This document shows, piece by piece, positions 8,195 to 15,663 of a stretch of DNA of 41,055 bases (positions are counted from its first letter, which is position 1; each line of letters opens with the position of its first letter). This DNA is from an uncultured Oscillospiraceae bacterium (GTDB taxonomy: Bacteria > Bacillota > Clostridia > Oscillospirales > Ruminococcaceae). Below the pieces are notes generated by a model, which worked only from the letters and a program-made list of their open reading frames with translations, had not been told where the DNA came from and did no database searches. The stretch covers positions 1 to 41,055 of the forward strand of contig CAKSPH010000022.1 in assembly GCA_934481355.1 (NCBI GenBank). The letters are read 5' to 3'. The translations under genes were made by a program, and so were the position numbers.

Positions 8195-8230
8195 ATTCCG
8201 GAGTTTTTACGCTCCGGAATTTGTTTTTTT
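8195..8230. terminator. Shared terminator between CYTH and MocR-type genes
   Basis: A perfect 9-bp stem (8195-8203 with 8212-8220) is followed on the plus strand by TTGTTTTTTT. The stop codon of the convergent minus-strand gene (8207-8209) lies in the loop, so the hairpin also overlaps the end of that gene. Confidence 0.85.
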
Positions 8231-9553
8231 AACTGCTTCTGCCAGCTTTTCTGTATCGGCTCCCGCGAAGTTCACGACATATTTCCCGGAGATGCCCGGC
8301 GGTATCTCGTTTCCATCGTCAAAGTGCGCCGCCAGCGGAGATACCCTTATTCCGCAGTCTGCATATATTTCCATCAGCGGGGAGCCATCAGGGATATCCA
8401 TCAGAAAATGCAGCCCTGTATTTTCCGGCGCGCTGTTTTCAGCACCGAAATTCTCCGCGAGCTCAAGCGTGTATTCGCGGATCTTGCGGTAGTGCTTGCG
8501 CATACGGTTTATGTGCCGCTCAAAATGTCCGCCCTCTATGAACCGCGCCAGCGTGTACTGTTCGAATGCCGGAACAGGGCAGGTGATGAAGCTCATTCGT
8601 TCGCGCCAGCGCTCATATAGCTCCGCGGGCAGGCAGATATAGCCTATCCTGACGGACGGCGCGATAGTCATGCTGAACGTGTTCATGTAAATGACCCTGC
8701 CGGAGGTGTCAAGTCCGAACATTGCCGGAACAGGGCGTCCGGACCAGCGGAATTCGCTGTCATAGTCGTCCTCGATTATATAACCGTTGCGCTGAGACGC
8801 CCACCTCATAAGCTCCATTCTTCTGGATATCGGCATTACCACGCCGGTAGGGAAGTGGTGCGCCGGGGAGATATGCGCGACTTCTACATTCTTGTAGTAC
8901 AGTTCTTCCGCTGACATACCCTGCTCGTCAAGGCTGACGGGCAGACATAGCGCCCCGTTGAGGCGGTATATCCGTGCCGGCTTGTGGTAGCCTGGATTTT
9001 CAACGGCATATGTCAGATTGTTCCCGAGGAGCTTCACCAGCAGGTCGTTCAGATACTCCGTGCCTGCGCCGACGATTATCCGGTGTGGCGGTACGTTTAT
9101 TCCGCGGAACGCTTTCAGGTGTGCTGATATTGCGCGCTGGAGCTCCGGGGCTCCGCCCGGCGGGACGGACGCAAGCATTGCACTGTTTTTTTCGAGGATC
9201 ACCGCCCGCATGAGCCTTGTCCATACGGAAAACGGAAAGACTGTATTCTGCGATGAAGCATCCTGAACAGACCCTTCCGGGATATCGTTCTCTGTTTCCT
9301 CAGGAGTGCGGACTGGCAGGGCGTCGCAGATATCTCCGGCGCAGACATAATATCCGCTTCGCTCACGCGCGGCGATGTAACCCTCTGCGAGAAGCTGGGA
9401 GTACGCGTTTTCCACTGTGATAACGCTCACTCCCAGACGCTCCGCCTGCGCCCGCTTTGACGGAAGCTTGCTGCCATCGGCGAGTTTTCCGTCGAGAATT
9501 TCGCGCTTTATGTCCTCGTAAAGCTGTTCATACAGGCTTTTTTTCTCGCTCAT
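8207..9553 (-). CDS. MocR/GabR-type regulator lacking the PLP lysine
   Basis: The 448-residue protein has an N-terminal GntR-type winged helix (LYEQLYEDIKREIL, KLPSKRAQAERLGVS, VENAYSQLLAEGYI) and a fold-type-I aminotransferase-like domain (IIVGAGTEYLNDLL, then VENPGYHKPARIY, and EDDYDSEFRW). MocR regulators bind pyridoxal phosphate through a lysine in a TFSK-T-x-x-P block. Here that block reads NTFSMTIAPSVRIGY: the lysine position, residue 295, is Met (codon at 8669-8671). The effector may therefore not be held by a Schiff base. ATG at 9553 is chosen for the GGGGGG 7 bp upstream. It is divergent from the tocopherol-cyclase-like gene, separated by the inverted-repeat element; its targets are unknown. 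Confidence 0.88.
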   Translation of the reverse strand: MSEKKSLYEQLYEDIKREILDGKLADGSKLPSKRAQAERLGVSVITVENAYSQLLAEGYIAARERSGYYVCAGDICDALPVRTPEETENDIPEGSVQDASSQNTVFPFSVWTRLMRAVILEKNSAMLASVPPGGAPELQRAISAHLKAFRGINVPPHRIIVGAGTEYLNDLLVKLLGNNLTYAVENPGYHKPARIYRLNGALCLPVSLDEQGMSAEELYYKNVEVAHISPAHHFPTGVVMPISRRMELMRWASQRNGYIIEDDYDSEFRWSGRPVPAMFGLDTSGRVIYMNTFSMTIAPSVRIGYICLPAELYERWRERMSFITCPVPAFEQYTLARFIEGGHFERHINRMRKHYRKIREYTLELAENFGAENSAPENTGLHFLMDIPDGSPLMEIYADCGIRVSPLAAHFDDGNEIPPGISGKYVVNFAGADTEKLAEAVKKTNSGA

Positions 9554-9572
9554 GCACATCCCCCCTTCGCTT

Positions 9573-9601
9573 ATTATACATCATTACGGATTATTTTGCA
9601 A
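9573..9601 (-). promoter_or_regulatory. Promoter of the MocR-type gene
   Basis: TTGCAA (9596-9601) and TATAAT (9573-9578) on the minus strand with a 17-bp spacer, about 20 bp before the start codon. Confidence 0.82.
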
Positions 9602-9652
9602 TAGCCGGATAACCGATTGACTATTGCCCTGCGTTGTGATATAATCACTTAT

Positions 9653-9840
9653 GGTAACCTCTAAAAACCGGGACACGAGCAGATTTCGTATATGACTTAT
9701 ATCAGATGCCAGGCGTCAAACCGCAGCGTTTTCCGCCGCAGGCGGATAATGCGTTTACTGTATGTATTTCAAGGTTTGACAACGAAGCAGATGATATAAG
9801 TCATAGAAATCTGCCGTGAAGGAGGTTTTTAGAGGTTACC
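9653..9840. repeat. MITE-like inverted-repeat element, copy 1 (188 bp)
   Basis: The element begins GGTAACCTCTAAAAACC and ends with its exact inverse complement (17 bp), and the arms match again inside (CAGATTTC and TATGACTTATATCA). It is flanked by TTAT on both sides (9649-9652, 9841-9844), consistent with a 4-bp target duplication. It carries no gene. A near-identical 162-bp copy lies at 20005-20166; this copy has about 26 extra bases in the centre, including a CCGCC/GGCGG palindrome. The whole unit could fold into one long hairpin. Confidence 0.87.
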
Positions 9841-9874
9841 TTATATAATATCATCATTGAAAGGAATTGCGCTT

Positions 9875-11017
9875 ATGAAAAGATTTAACATACATGACCC
9901 CCGCCGCGACGCCTGTATGCTCCGAGGACCTCTCCGCAGCGAGGGATACGACTGGTGGTGGCACAGTTTCACCGGGCATAACGCTGAGACCGGAGAGGAG
10001 CGCTCGTTCTTCATCGAGTATTTTCTCTGCAACCCCGGTTTAGGCGGAAGTACGCCGATACTGGGTCAGCTCCCCGCGAACAGGAAGCACGGCGTAAAGC
10101 CCTCCTACCTGATGGTAAAGGCAGGCTGCTGGGGCGAGGGCGCAAAGCAGATACACCGCTTCTTCGGCTGGAAGCACGTCACCGTCTGTATGGACGCTCC
10201 CTATTCGATAATCGCGGACGACTGTTTTGCCTCCGACTGCCTGCTGGAGGGCAGCGTGTCCCTTTCCGAAGAGGAGTGCGCGGCTCACCCGGAGTATATG
10301 TGCTCTCCCGGTGAAATGAGCTGGAATCTCTCCGTTGACAAGCAGATAGCGTTCAATGTTGGCTACGGAGCCGGAAAGCCGTTCCGCGCAGTGAATGCAT
10401 TCCAGATGTACTGGCACGCCGAGGGCATGAAAACCGCATTCGACGGCGAAGTAACCCTAGATGGCGTAAGGTACATTGTTGACCGCGATACCTGCTTCGG
10501 ATACGCGGACAAGAACTGGGGAAGCAGCTTCACGTCTCCGTGGCTGTGGCTTTCCTCCTGCGATATTTACAGCAATTTCAGCGGAAAGAAGCTTAAGAAC
10601 AGCGTATTTGACATAGGCGGCGGCAGACCTGTGGTCGGCGGAGTTCCGCTTGACAGAAAGCTGCTTTCTGCGTTCTGGTATGAGGGACACGAGTTTGAAT
10701 TCAACTTCTCAAAGCCGTATCTTTTCACGCAGACCCGCTTTGACTGTACCGAAACCGATGAGGAGGTCATATGGCACGTTGCGCAGACCTCCGCCGACGG
10801 AAAGATAGACTGCCGGATCCGGTGCAGGAAGTCAGAAATGCTTCTGATGAACTACGAAGCGCCGGACGGCTCAAAATGGCACAACCGCCTGTGGAACGGC
10901 GGCACCGGAACCGGCAGGATAAAGCTCTACGCCCGTGACGACAATGCGAAGCTCTACCTGCTTGACGATATGAACGCAGCCCATGTCGGCTGCGAGTACG
11001 GAGAATTCACCCGGTGA
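9875..11017 (+). CDS. Tocopherol-cyclase-like (AttH/CrtC-type lipocalin fold) protein
   Basis: The 380-residue protein resembles bacterial members of the tocopherol cyclase family: an N-terminal aromatic block (LRSEGYDWWWHSF), a mid-protein core (SWNLSVDKQIAFNVGYG), then the family-like GYADKNWGSSF followed by PWLWLSSC. No signal peptide. Plants use this fold to close the chroman ring of vitamin E; in anaerobic Firmicutes the substrate is unknown and a tocopherol role is not implied. ATG at 9875 has AAAGGA upstream; an in-frame TTG at 9857 overlaps that site. Its last codons overlap the GTG of a membrane-protein gene (GTGA), so the two probably work together. Family call is moderate. Confidence 0.65.
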   Translation: MKRFNIHDPRRDACMLRGPLRSEGYDWWWHSFTGHNAETGEERSFFIEYFLCNPGLGGSTPILGQLPANRKHGVKPSYLMVKAGCWGEGAKQIHRFFGWKHVTVCMDAPYSIIADDCFASDCLLEGSVSLSEEECAAHPEYMCSPGEMSWNLSVDKQIAFNVGYGAGKPFRAVNAFQMYWHAEGMKTAFDGEVTLDGVRYIVDRDTCFGYADKNWGSSFTSPWLWLSSCDIYSNFSGKKLKNSVFDIGGGRPVVGGVPLDRKLLSAFWYEGHEFEFNFSKPYLFTQTRFDCTETDEEVIWHVAQTSADGKIDCRIRCRKSEMLLMNYEAPDGSKWHNRLWNGGTGTGRIKLYARDDNAKLYLLDDMNAAHVGCEYGEFTR

Positions 11018-11937
11018 CGAAAAGGAGCTTTTGTATACGCACTGCGGTGTGCGTTCTTCTTGCGGCGGTAATGGTCGGAGCCGCCGGGCTTCTCGGTGAA
11101 AAGGAGATAATCTTTCCGGAAATAACCGCCCTGACAGTCGGTGCCGTCGCGGCGCCTAAACAGTCGTGGCGGGTCAGCCGTGTGAGAATGGTGCTTCTTA
11201 TCGCCGTATGTTCCGTACTTGGAATACTTATCGTTCGGTTAAGCCCCCTCCCCAAGGCGGCGAATCTGGCGGGAGCATATCTGATATGTCAGGCGCTGTA
11301 TCTGTTCTCAGGGACAAGCTTTGCACCGATGATATCCGCGGCGGCGCTGCCGGTGCTGATGGATACGGAGACTGTCATCTACCCGGTGTCCGCGGTCACG
11401 ATGACGGCGCTGACCGTTCTGGCGCAGTATATTCTGGAAAAGGTCGGTCTGTACGAACATGAGGATTTCACGCCGCTTCCGCGCCCGGAACGTTTTGGAA
11501 TATTGTCTGCGGCAGTGAGGACTGCGTTTGCGACCCTGCTCGCGTTTCCGCTGATACATTTCGGGATGAGCTTCTGCATTGCGCCTCCGCTTCTCGTGGC
11601 GTTCACTGAGTTCTCTGATCCCGCGAGCGGCGCCCGGAAAAAGCCGCTGAAAACCGTGCTGATCATTGCCGCCTGCGCGCTTTCCGGAGCGCTTTTCCGC
11701 CGGAGTCTGTGCACGCTTCTGGGACTTCCGCTTACGCTTGCGGCAGTGTTCGCCGTTTTGGCGGCTCTGGCGATCATGAGGCTCGCCGGGCAGTTCATTC
11801 CACCTGCCGGGGCGCTTGCTGTCCTGCCCATGATAATCCCGCAGGAGACTCTGCTTATCTATCCGCTGGAGATACTCGCCGGAGCTTCTGTTTTCATGCT
11901 TGCGGCACTGTGTTTCCGCAAAAGGAAAACCGGATAA
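11014..11937 (+). CDS. Polytopic membrane protein with internal duplication
   Basis: Not firmly recognised. The 307 residues form about eight to ten hydrophobic helices in two halves. Each half contains a related block: FAPMISAAALPVLMDTETVI in the first and FIPPAGALAVLPMIIPQETL in the second, both continuing into a Tyr-Pro pair. An inverted or tandem duplication of a membrane unit is likely, as in HPP-like or aromatic-acid-exporter-like families, but neither can be shown here. A charged loop (EHEDFTPLPRPERFG) separates the halves. Translation starts at GTG inside the stop of the tocopherol-cyclase-like gene, indicating coupling and a shared role, perhaps with a lipid substrate (inference). 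Confidence 0.62.
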   Translation: MTKRSFCIRTAVCVLLAAVMVGAAGLLGEKEIIFPEITALTVGAVAAPKQSWRVSRVRMVLLIAVCSVLGILIVRLSPLPKAANLAGAYLICQALYLFSGTSFAPMISAAALPVLMDTETVIYPVSAVTMTALTVLAQYILEKVGLYEHEDFTPLPRPERFGILSAAVRTAFATLLAFPLIHFGMSFCIAPPLLVAFTEFSDPASGARKKPLKTVLIIAACALSGALFRRSLCTLLGLPLTLAAVFAVLAALAIMRLAGQFIPPAGALAVLPMIIPQETLLIYPLEILAGASVFMLAALCFRKRKTG

Positions 11938-11938
11938 C

Positions 11939-11968
11939 AAAAAGGGACGCAGCATAACGTCCCTTTTT
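11939..11968. terminator. Bidirectional terminator between convergent operons
   Basis: AAAAAGGGACG (11939-11949) pairs with CGTCCCTTTTT (11958-11968) around an eight-base loop; A and T runs at either end make it work on both strands, ending the membrane-protein gene (plus) and the ABC permease gene (minus). Confidence 0.88.
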
Positions 11969-11982
11969 ATGTCCGCCTGGAT

Positions 11983-12750
11983 TTATGCCAGATCCGCACG
12001 CATTTTCGTGCGGAATACCACCGCCGAAAGAGCCGCGGATACCACCGCATAGCCAAGAGTTATGAGAAAATGCGGTGCAAATCCGTCAAATTGCATGGCA
12101 GTCGCCATTCTGACGGCCTTAACGCAGTGATAGAACGGCAGAACATTGCAGATATCCAGCATGACGCCTCCGGCACCCTCTGCGTCGAACCAGATACCAC
12201 CGAGGAGCGCTGCCAGAGAAATGATAACGGAGCACAGTCCCGGAGCGGCTTTTTCGCTAAGCAGCGAACCGAACAGAAGCCCCGCAGAAATAAAGAACAC
12301 AGCACCCGGGATAAGCACGATGACAGACATTAGCGTCCCGCCGACAGAAACGGAATTGTCGCCCAGAACCGCGCCGACTATCATCGAAGCCGCGAAAGTT
12401 ATTGCCGTCTGGATAACCGCCAGAAGCAGCACCGGAAGCATATAGCCCGCGATGAAATCCGCGCTGCGCATGGGAGATGCATAAAGCCGTGTAAGGAATG
12501 CTCCCGAGCGGTCCTTGGAGACTGTCAGGCAGGTGAACAGCATGATGAACGAAAGCCCGAAAACCGCGATTCCCCCTGACAGACTGCCGATATGGAAAAT
12601 AGTCATGTTTGCCTCTGCCGGGATACTCTGGTCAATGACGCTCATGATGACCAGCATGACGAGCGGAAATCCAAGGCAGAATATGTAGCTCAGGGGGTCG
12701 CGGATTATCTCCCTGAAATTCCTGCCGGAAAAAGCAAGTATCCTGTTCAT
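11983..12750 (-). CDS. ABC-2 type exporter permease
   Basis: The 255-residue protein has six hydrophobic segments in the ABC-2 pattern. An amphipathic start, RNFREIIRDPLSYIFCLGFP, matches the coupling-helix entry of drug/lipid exporters of the YadH/DrrB kind. A cytoplasmic loop (TVSKDRSGAFLTRLYASPMR) carries the typical RLxASPM motif. ATG at 12750 is chosen because GGAGG lies 9 bp upstream, and it overlaps the TGA of the ATPase gene (ATGA). It pairs with the upstream ATPase; the substrate is unknown, with antibiotics or lipids being common for the class. Confidence 0.85.
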   Translation of the reverse strand: MNRILAFSGRNFREIIRDPLSYIFCLGFPLVMLVIMSVIDQSIPAEANMTIFHIGSLSGGIAVFGLSFIMLFTCLTVSKDRSGAFLTRLYASPMRSADFIAGYMLPVLLLAVIQTAITFAASMIVGAVLGDNSVSVGGTLMSVIVLIPGAVFFISAGLLFGSLLSEKAAPGLCSVIISLAALLGGIWFDAEGAGGVMLDICNVLPFYHCVKAVRMATAMQFDGFAPHFLITLGYAVVSAALSAVVFRTKMRADLA

Positions 12751-13487
12751 TCTGCGCAACCTCCCATTGTTTTTTCTGCAATGCTGACGAATACGTTTTC
12801 AAGCCCGGTCTGCCCGGTGAGTGCTTCCAGCTCGGCAAGCGTACCGAGCGCCTTTATTCTGCCGCCGACCATTATCGCTATGCGGTCGGAGAGCTGCTCG
12901 GCCTCCTCCATGTAGTGCGTTGTCAGGATGACCGTGATTTTCCCTTTTAGCGAGCGTATAACGCTCCACAGCTCGCGCCGTGCGAGTACGTCAAGTCCGA
13001 GGGTAGGTTCGTCAAGGAACAGCACGCGCGGCTCTGATACAAGCGCCATAGCAATTGAAACTTTGCGCTTCCAGCCGCCTGAGAGCGTTTTTGCACGGCT
13101 GTTCCGGATCTCCTCCATGCGGAAAAGCCGTATCATTTCTTCGGCGCGCTCAACTGACTTTCCTTTTGAGAATCCATATATTTTCGCCGCAAAAACCAGA
13201 TTTTCGTACACCGTGAGATTTTCCGCGACCGCCGTATCCTGTGGTGATATCCCCACGATGGATTTCACAGCACTGCTTTCTTTTAAGACATCATGCCCGC
13301 ATATTTCCACGCTTCCTGAGGTTGGTGCGGAAAGGCAGGTGCACATTCTTATTGTTGTGGTCTTTCCTGCGCCGTTAACGCCGAGAAGCGCGAACAGCTC
13401 GCCCTCCTCAACGGAAAGGTCTATGCTGTCAACCGCGGCCTTTTCCCTGTATTTTTTTGTCAGTTTTACCGCCTGAACCGCTGTCAT
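12747..13487 (-). CDS. ABC transporter ATP-binding protein (DrrA/CcmA type)
   Basis: A 246-residue nucleotide-binding subunit. It shows Walker A GVNGAGKTTT, a Q-loop in VGISPQDTAV, signature LSGGWKRKVSIAMAL, Walker B RVLFLDEPTLGLD and H-loop LTTHYMEEAEQLSDR. The signature LSGGWKRK is a variant of LSGGMKRR usual in DrrA-like exporters. The ATG at 13487 follows GAGGAGG; it lies 59 bp inside the end of the upstream regulator gene, so the two are overlapping and coupled. It energises the permease encoded downstream. Confidence 0.9.
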   Translation of the reverse strand: MTAVQAVKLTKKYREKAAVDSIDLSVEEGELFALLGVNGAGKTTTIRMCTCLSAPTSGSVEICGHDVLKESSAVKSIVGISPQDTAVAENLTVYENLVFAAKIYGFSKGKSVERAEEMIRLFRMEEIRNSRAKTLSGGWKRKVSIAMALVSEPRVLFLDEPTLGLDVLARRELWSVIRSLKGKITVILTTHYMEEAEQLSDRIAIMVGGRIKALGTLAELEALTGQTGLENVFVSIAEKTMGGCAE

Positions 13488-13902
13488 GCTTTTTTCCTCC
13501 TCTGGGGTGAACGATGTCCAGAGCATTGCCGAGCTTCACAAGCGCGATACCCTTGTCCTCGTCGCCGAGAACCAGTATGGTGTCCCCGGGATTCAGCCCG
13601 AACACATCGCGGCATTTTTTCGGCAGGGTCATCTGACCCTTTTCGTTGAGCTTTGACAGCCCGAAGATATGTTTCTTTCCTTCAGTGCTTTCCGCAAATG
13701 AGTTCAGATTCCGGACAAGCATATCAATGGTGGTGCCGTACATATCCGCAAGAGCTATGCAGTTCTCAATATCCGGGACAGTTTCTCCGCGCTCCCATTT
13801 TGCGACTGCCTGCCGCGAAACTCCGAGCCGCTCTGCGACTTCCTCCTGAGTAAGCCCGCTCTGCGTGCGGTATATCTTCAGGTTGTTGAATTCAATGCTC
13901 AT
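13429..13902 (-). CDS. XRE helix-turn-helix regulator with AbrB/SpoVT-like domain
   Basis: The 157-residue protein starts with an HTH_3 domain (LKIYRTQSGLTQEEVAERLG, then VSRQAVAKWERGETVPD, residues about 7-50). It continues with a swapped-hairpin AbrB-like segment (KLNEKGQMTLPKKCRDVFGL, then NPGDTILVLGD) around residues 85-120 and ends in a Lys/Gly-rich tail. The combination is used in Firmicutes for local regulators of ABC-2 exporters. The 3' end overlaps the ATPase gene. A perfect 16-bp palindrome upstream (13959-13974) is a candidate operator, suggesting autoregulation of the three-gene unit. Confidence 0.85.
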   Translation of the reverse strand: MSIEFNNLKIYRTQSGLTQEEVAERLGVSRQAVAKWERGETVPDIENCIALADMYGTTIDMLVRNLNSFAESTEGKKHIFGLSKLNEKGQMTLPKKCRDVFGLNPGDTILVLGDEDKGIALVKLGNALDIVHPRGGKKHDSGSGGKTDKKIQGKGRG

Positions 13903-13919
13903 ATTTTCACCTCGTACAG

Positions 13920-13974
13920 ATTATAGCATATATTACTTTGTTATTCCACCAACCGATGATAACATCAATGTTAT
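13920..13974 (-). promoter_or_regulatory. Promoter and palindromic operator of the XRE-ABC operon
   Basis: On the minus strand TGC-TATAAT (TATAAT at 13920-13925) forms an extended -10. Upstream lies ATAACATCAATGTTAT (13959-13974), a perfect 6-4-6 palindrome, and a further ATAACA half site (minus) near 13938-13943. The palindrome is a likely binding site for the regulator encoded next to it. Confidence 0.6.
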
Positions 13975-14038
13975 TTTGGGTTGCATATTCTGAAAATGTA
14001 AATCGGGAACCCCTTGTTTCCCCATGTAGTATAGTGCG

Positions 14039-14063
14039 AAAAAAGGAGGGATATCGTCCCTCC
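14039..14063 (-). terminator. Terminator after the Cys-cluster gene
   Basis: GGAGGGA (14063-14057) pairs with TCCCTCC (14051-14045) on the minus strand around a five-base loop, followed by six U. Confidence 0.85.
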
Positions 14064-14068
14064 GGTTT

Positions 14069-14542
14069 TTATTTTTCGTAAGCAAATATCGGATATCCGT
14101 CAACATAAGGCTTCACGGTCTCCGGAAACTTTCGCGCGTGCTCGAACAGCATATGCGCAAAACCTGAGTTAACGAATTCTGAAACCTCTCCGACTGTCAT
14201 TTTCAGCGAGGCCGGACAGACCGGAGAAAGCGTGACCACTCTTGAGCCGTTCAGCTCCATTACCCGGAATGGCCATATACGGCAGTCGAATGGACGATCC
14301 TCGCCGAGGAGACAGCCGTGCTCGCCTGCGGCAGGGCACATTATGATATCGTCCCCGTGGAACTCCATACAGTAGACGGCGCTTTCGGTTCCGGGTATTT
14401 CTTTTGTCGCACCGAACCTTTCAGCGCAGGAGCGCTCCGTTTCGCCTGCCAGAAGCGGTATCTCCCATTTGTCGCTGTCAACGAACCCGCAGCACAGTCT
14501 GCATTCCGCGCACTGCGCCGGGGAAAGAAGCTTTTTCAGCAT
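14069..14542 (-). CDS. YkgJ-type cysteine-cluster protein
   Basis: The 157 residues include ten Cys. The N-terminal block CAECRLCCGF and the later CPAAGEHGCLL with RPFDCRIWPF match the zinc/iron-chelating cluster family (YkgJ/PF03692-like). Binding of a metal or Fe-S cluster is expected from the family; the biochemical role is not known. The ATG overlaps the stop of the upstream CAP-domain gene (TAATG), so it is co-translated with a secreted protein although it has no signal peptide itself. It ends the operon just before a terminator. Confidence 0.8.
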   Translation of the reverse strand: MLKKLLSPAQCAECRLCCGFVDSDKWEIPLLAGETERSCAERFGATKEIPGTESAVYCMEFHGDDIIMCPAAGEHGCLLGEDRPFDCRIWPFRVMELNGSRVVTLSPVCPASLKMTVGEVSEFVNSGFAHMLFEHARKFPETVKPYVDGYPIFAYEK

Positions 14543-15495
14543 TAGTCCTCACCACCAATAAATAGCTGGCACCAGTAAGTGTTGTATCCGTCGCTGTAAC
14601 AGCCAATGCCTATGTATTCCGCGTCCGCGCTGAGTATATTTCCGCGGTGCCATGGGTCGTTCATCCAGCAGCTGAGCACGGACTTCGCAGTTTTATAATA
14701 GTATGCGAGGTTTTCGGCTCTGGTATTCCGCTTCAGCCCGTATTCGCTGAGGATCGTGTACCACTTAGTGCCGTCCGGGCGCCAGTGCGAGTAGTTATAG
14801 GAATACTCCTTTGCGCGTATCTCAGCCGCTTCGGTAAGGTTGTTCATCGTCTTAAGCGGGGAGAGTCCGTATTCAGCGCGCGTCTTGTTCACCAGCTCGA
14901 AAAGATCCTGACAGAGCTTGTTGTCGAATTCATCGGTCGATATGGTGTATTTTTCGGTTATAACTTTGCTGCGGGACTTGTCCGGGGAGAAAGCCGCGAA
15001 TTTCAGCGTGGTGTTTTCCTTTATCGTTATTGCCTTTTTGTATTTCTTGGATTCCTTGGTGGGAGTGCTTCCGTCCAGCGTGTAGTAGATCTCAGCGTCC
15101 TTATCTGCACAGGTGAGTCTGACCTTGAAAGACTCCTTGTACTCGCCGCCATCGGCTGAAGCGCTCGGGGAGGCGGTGCGTATCCTGATGTTCGCCTTAT
15201 CGGAAGCAATAAGGTTTTCGTCCGAGTACGCAGCCATGCGCACGACTGTATTTTCGCTGACGATTATGGGAGTTCCGTCATAGATGTCGGAGTCCGTACC
15301 GGGTTTGGTGCCGTCTGTTGTGTAGTAAATATCGCTGCTGTCATCGCTGCGGACTATCGTTACAAGCTGAGTGGAATTATAAGTTCCGCTGTCGTGTGAA
15401 AGAGATACGCCGCTGGTTTCCATTGCGGAGGCCCCCGCCGCAGTAAGTATGAATGCCGCAATGAAAGCTGCGGCAGCCGCTGATTTTTTTATCAT
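14542..15495 (-). CDS. Secreted CAP/SCP-domain protein with two chitobiase-C-like repeats
   Basis: The 317-residue protein has a signal peptide (Ala-rich core, cleavage near ASAMET). Two tandem Ig-like repeats of the chitobiase/beta-hexosaminidase C-terminal kind follow (about residues 33-105 and 110-190), each with the YYTxDGxxP motif (IYYTTDGTKP, IYYTLDGSTP). The C-terminal 120 residues are a bacterial CAP domain: LVNKTRAEYGLSPL, YSHWRPDG, AENLAYYY and DPWHRGNIL carry the conserved His, Glu and His cavity residues. Such proteins are secreted or wall-associated and their action is mostly unknown. It has a consensus promoter and WalR-like boxes upstream, so cell-wall stress control is likely. 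Confidence 0.92.
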   Translation of the reverse strand: MIKKSAAAAAFIAAFILTAAGASAMETSGVSLSHDSGTYNSTQLVTIVRSDDSSDIYYTTDGTKPGTDSDIYDGTPIIVSENTVVRMAAYSDENLIASDKANIRIRTASPSASADGGEYKESFKVRLTCADKDAEIYYTLDGSTPTKESKKYKKAITIKENTTLKFAAFSPDKSRSKVITEKYTISTDEFDNKLCQDLFELVNKTRAEYGLSPLKTMNNLTEAAEIRAKEYSYNYSHWRPDGTKWYTILSEYGLKRNTRAENLAYYYKTAKSVLSCWMNDPWHRGNILSADAEYIGIGCYSDGYNTYWCQLFIGGED

Positions 15496-15536
15496 GCCTG
15501 AGAATTACCGTCCTTTGCTGTGCTTAATGCTGATAC

Positions 15537-15550
15537 TTTTAGAGGTTGCC
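15537..15550. repeat. Solitary terminal-repeat-like fragment
   Basis: TTTTAGAGGTTGCC matches the right end of the inverted-repeat elements at 9653 and 20005 except for one base. No second arm is found nearby. It lies in the 5' untranslated region of the CAP-domain gene and may be a relic, or chance. Confidence 0.3.
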
Positions 15551-15591
15551 TTTAGTTATGTTGCTGCCAGATTTTAAACTAACATAGCACT

Positions 15592-15652
15592 ATTATATAC
15601 TATTTGCTGAAAAATGTCAAGACGGTTACAAAAGTATTACAAAACGGTTACA
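15592..15652 (-). promoter_or_regulatory. Consensus promoter with three WalR-like boxes
   Basis: On the minus strand TTGACA (15615-15620) and TATAAT (15592-15597) are exact consensus hexamers with a 17-bp spacer. Directly upstream, TGTAAC-N5-TGTAAT-N5-TGTAAC (at 15647-15652, 15636-15641, 15625-15630) repeats every 11 bp and ends 4 bp from the -35. This fits the WalR/YycF recognition rule TGTWAH-N5-TGTWAH and an activator placed next to RNA polymerase. It drives the CAP-domain gene. Confidence 0.75.
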
Positions 15653-15663
15653 AACTCAGAGGC

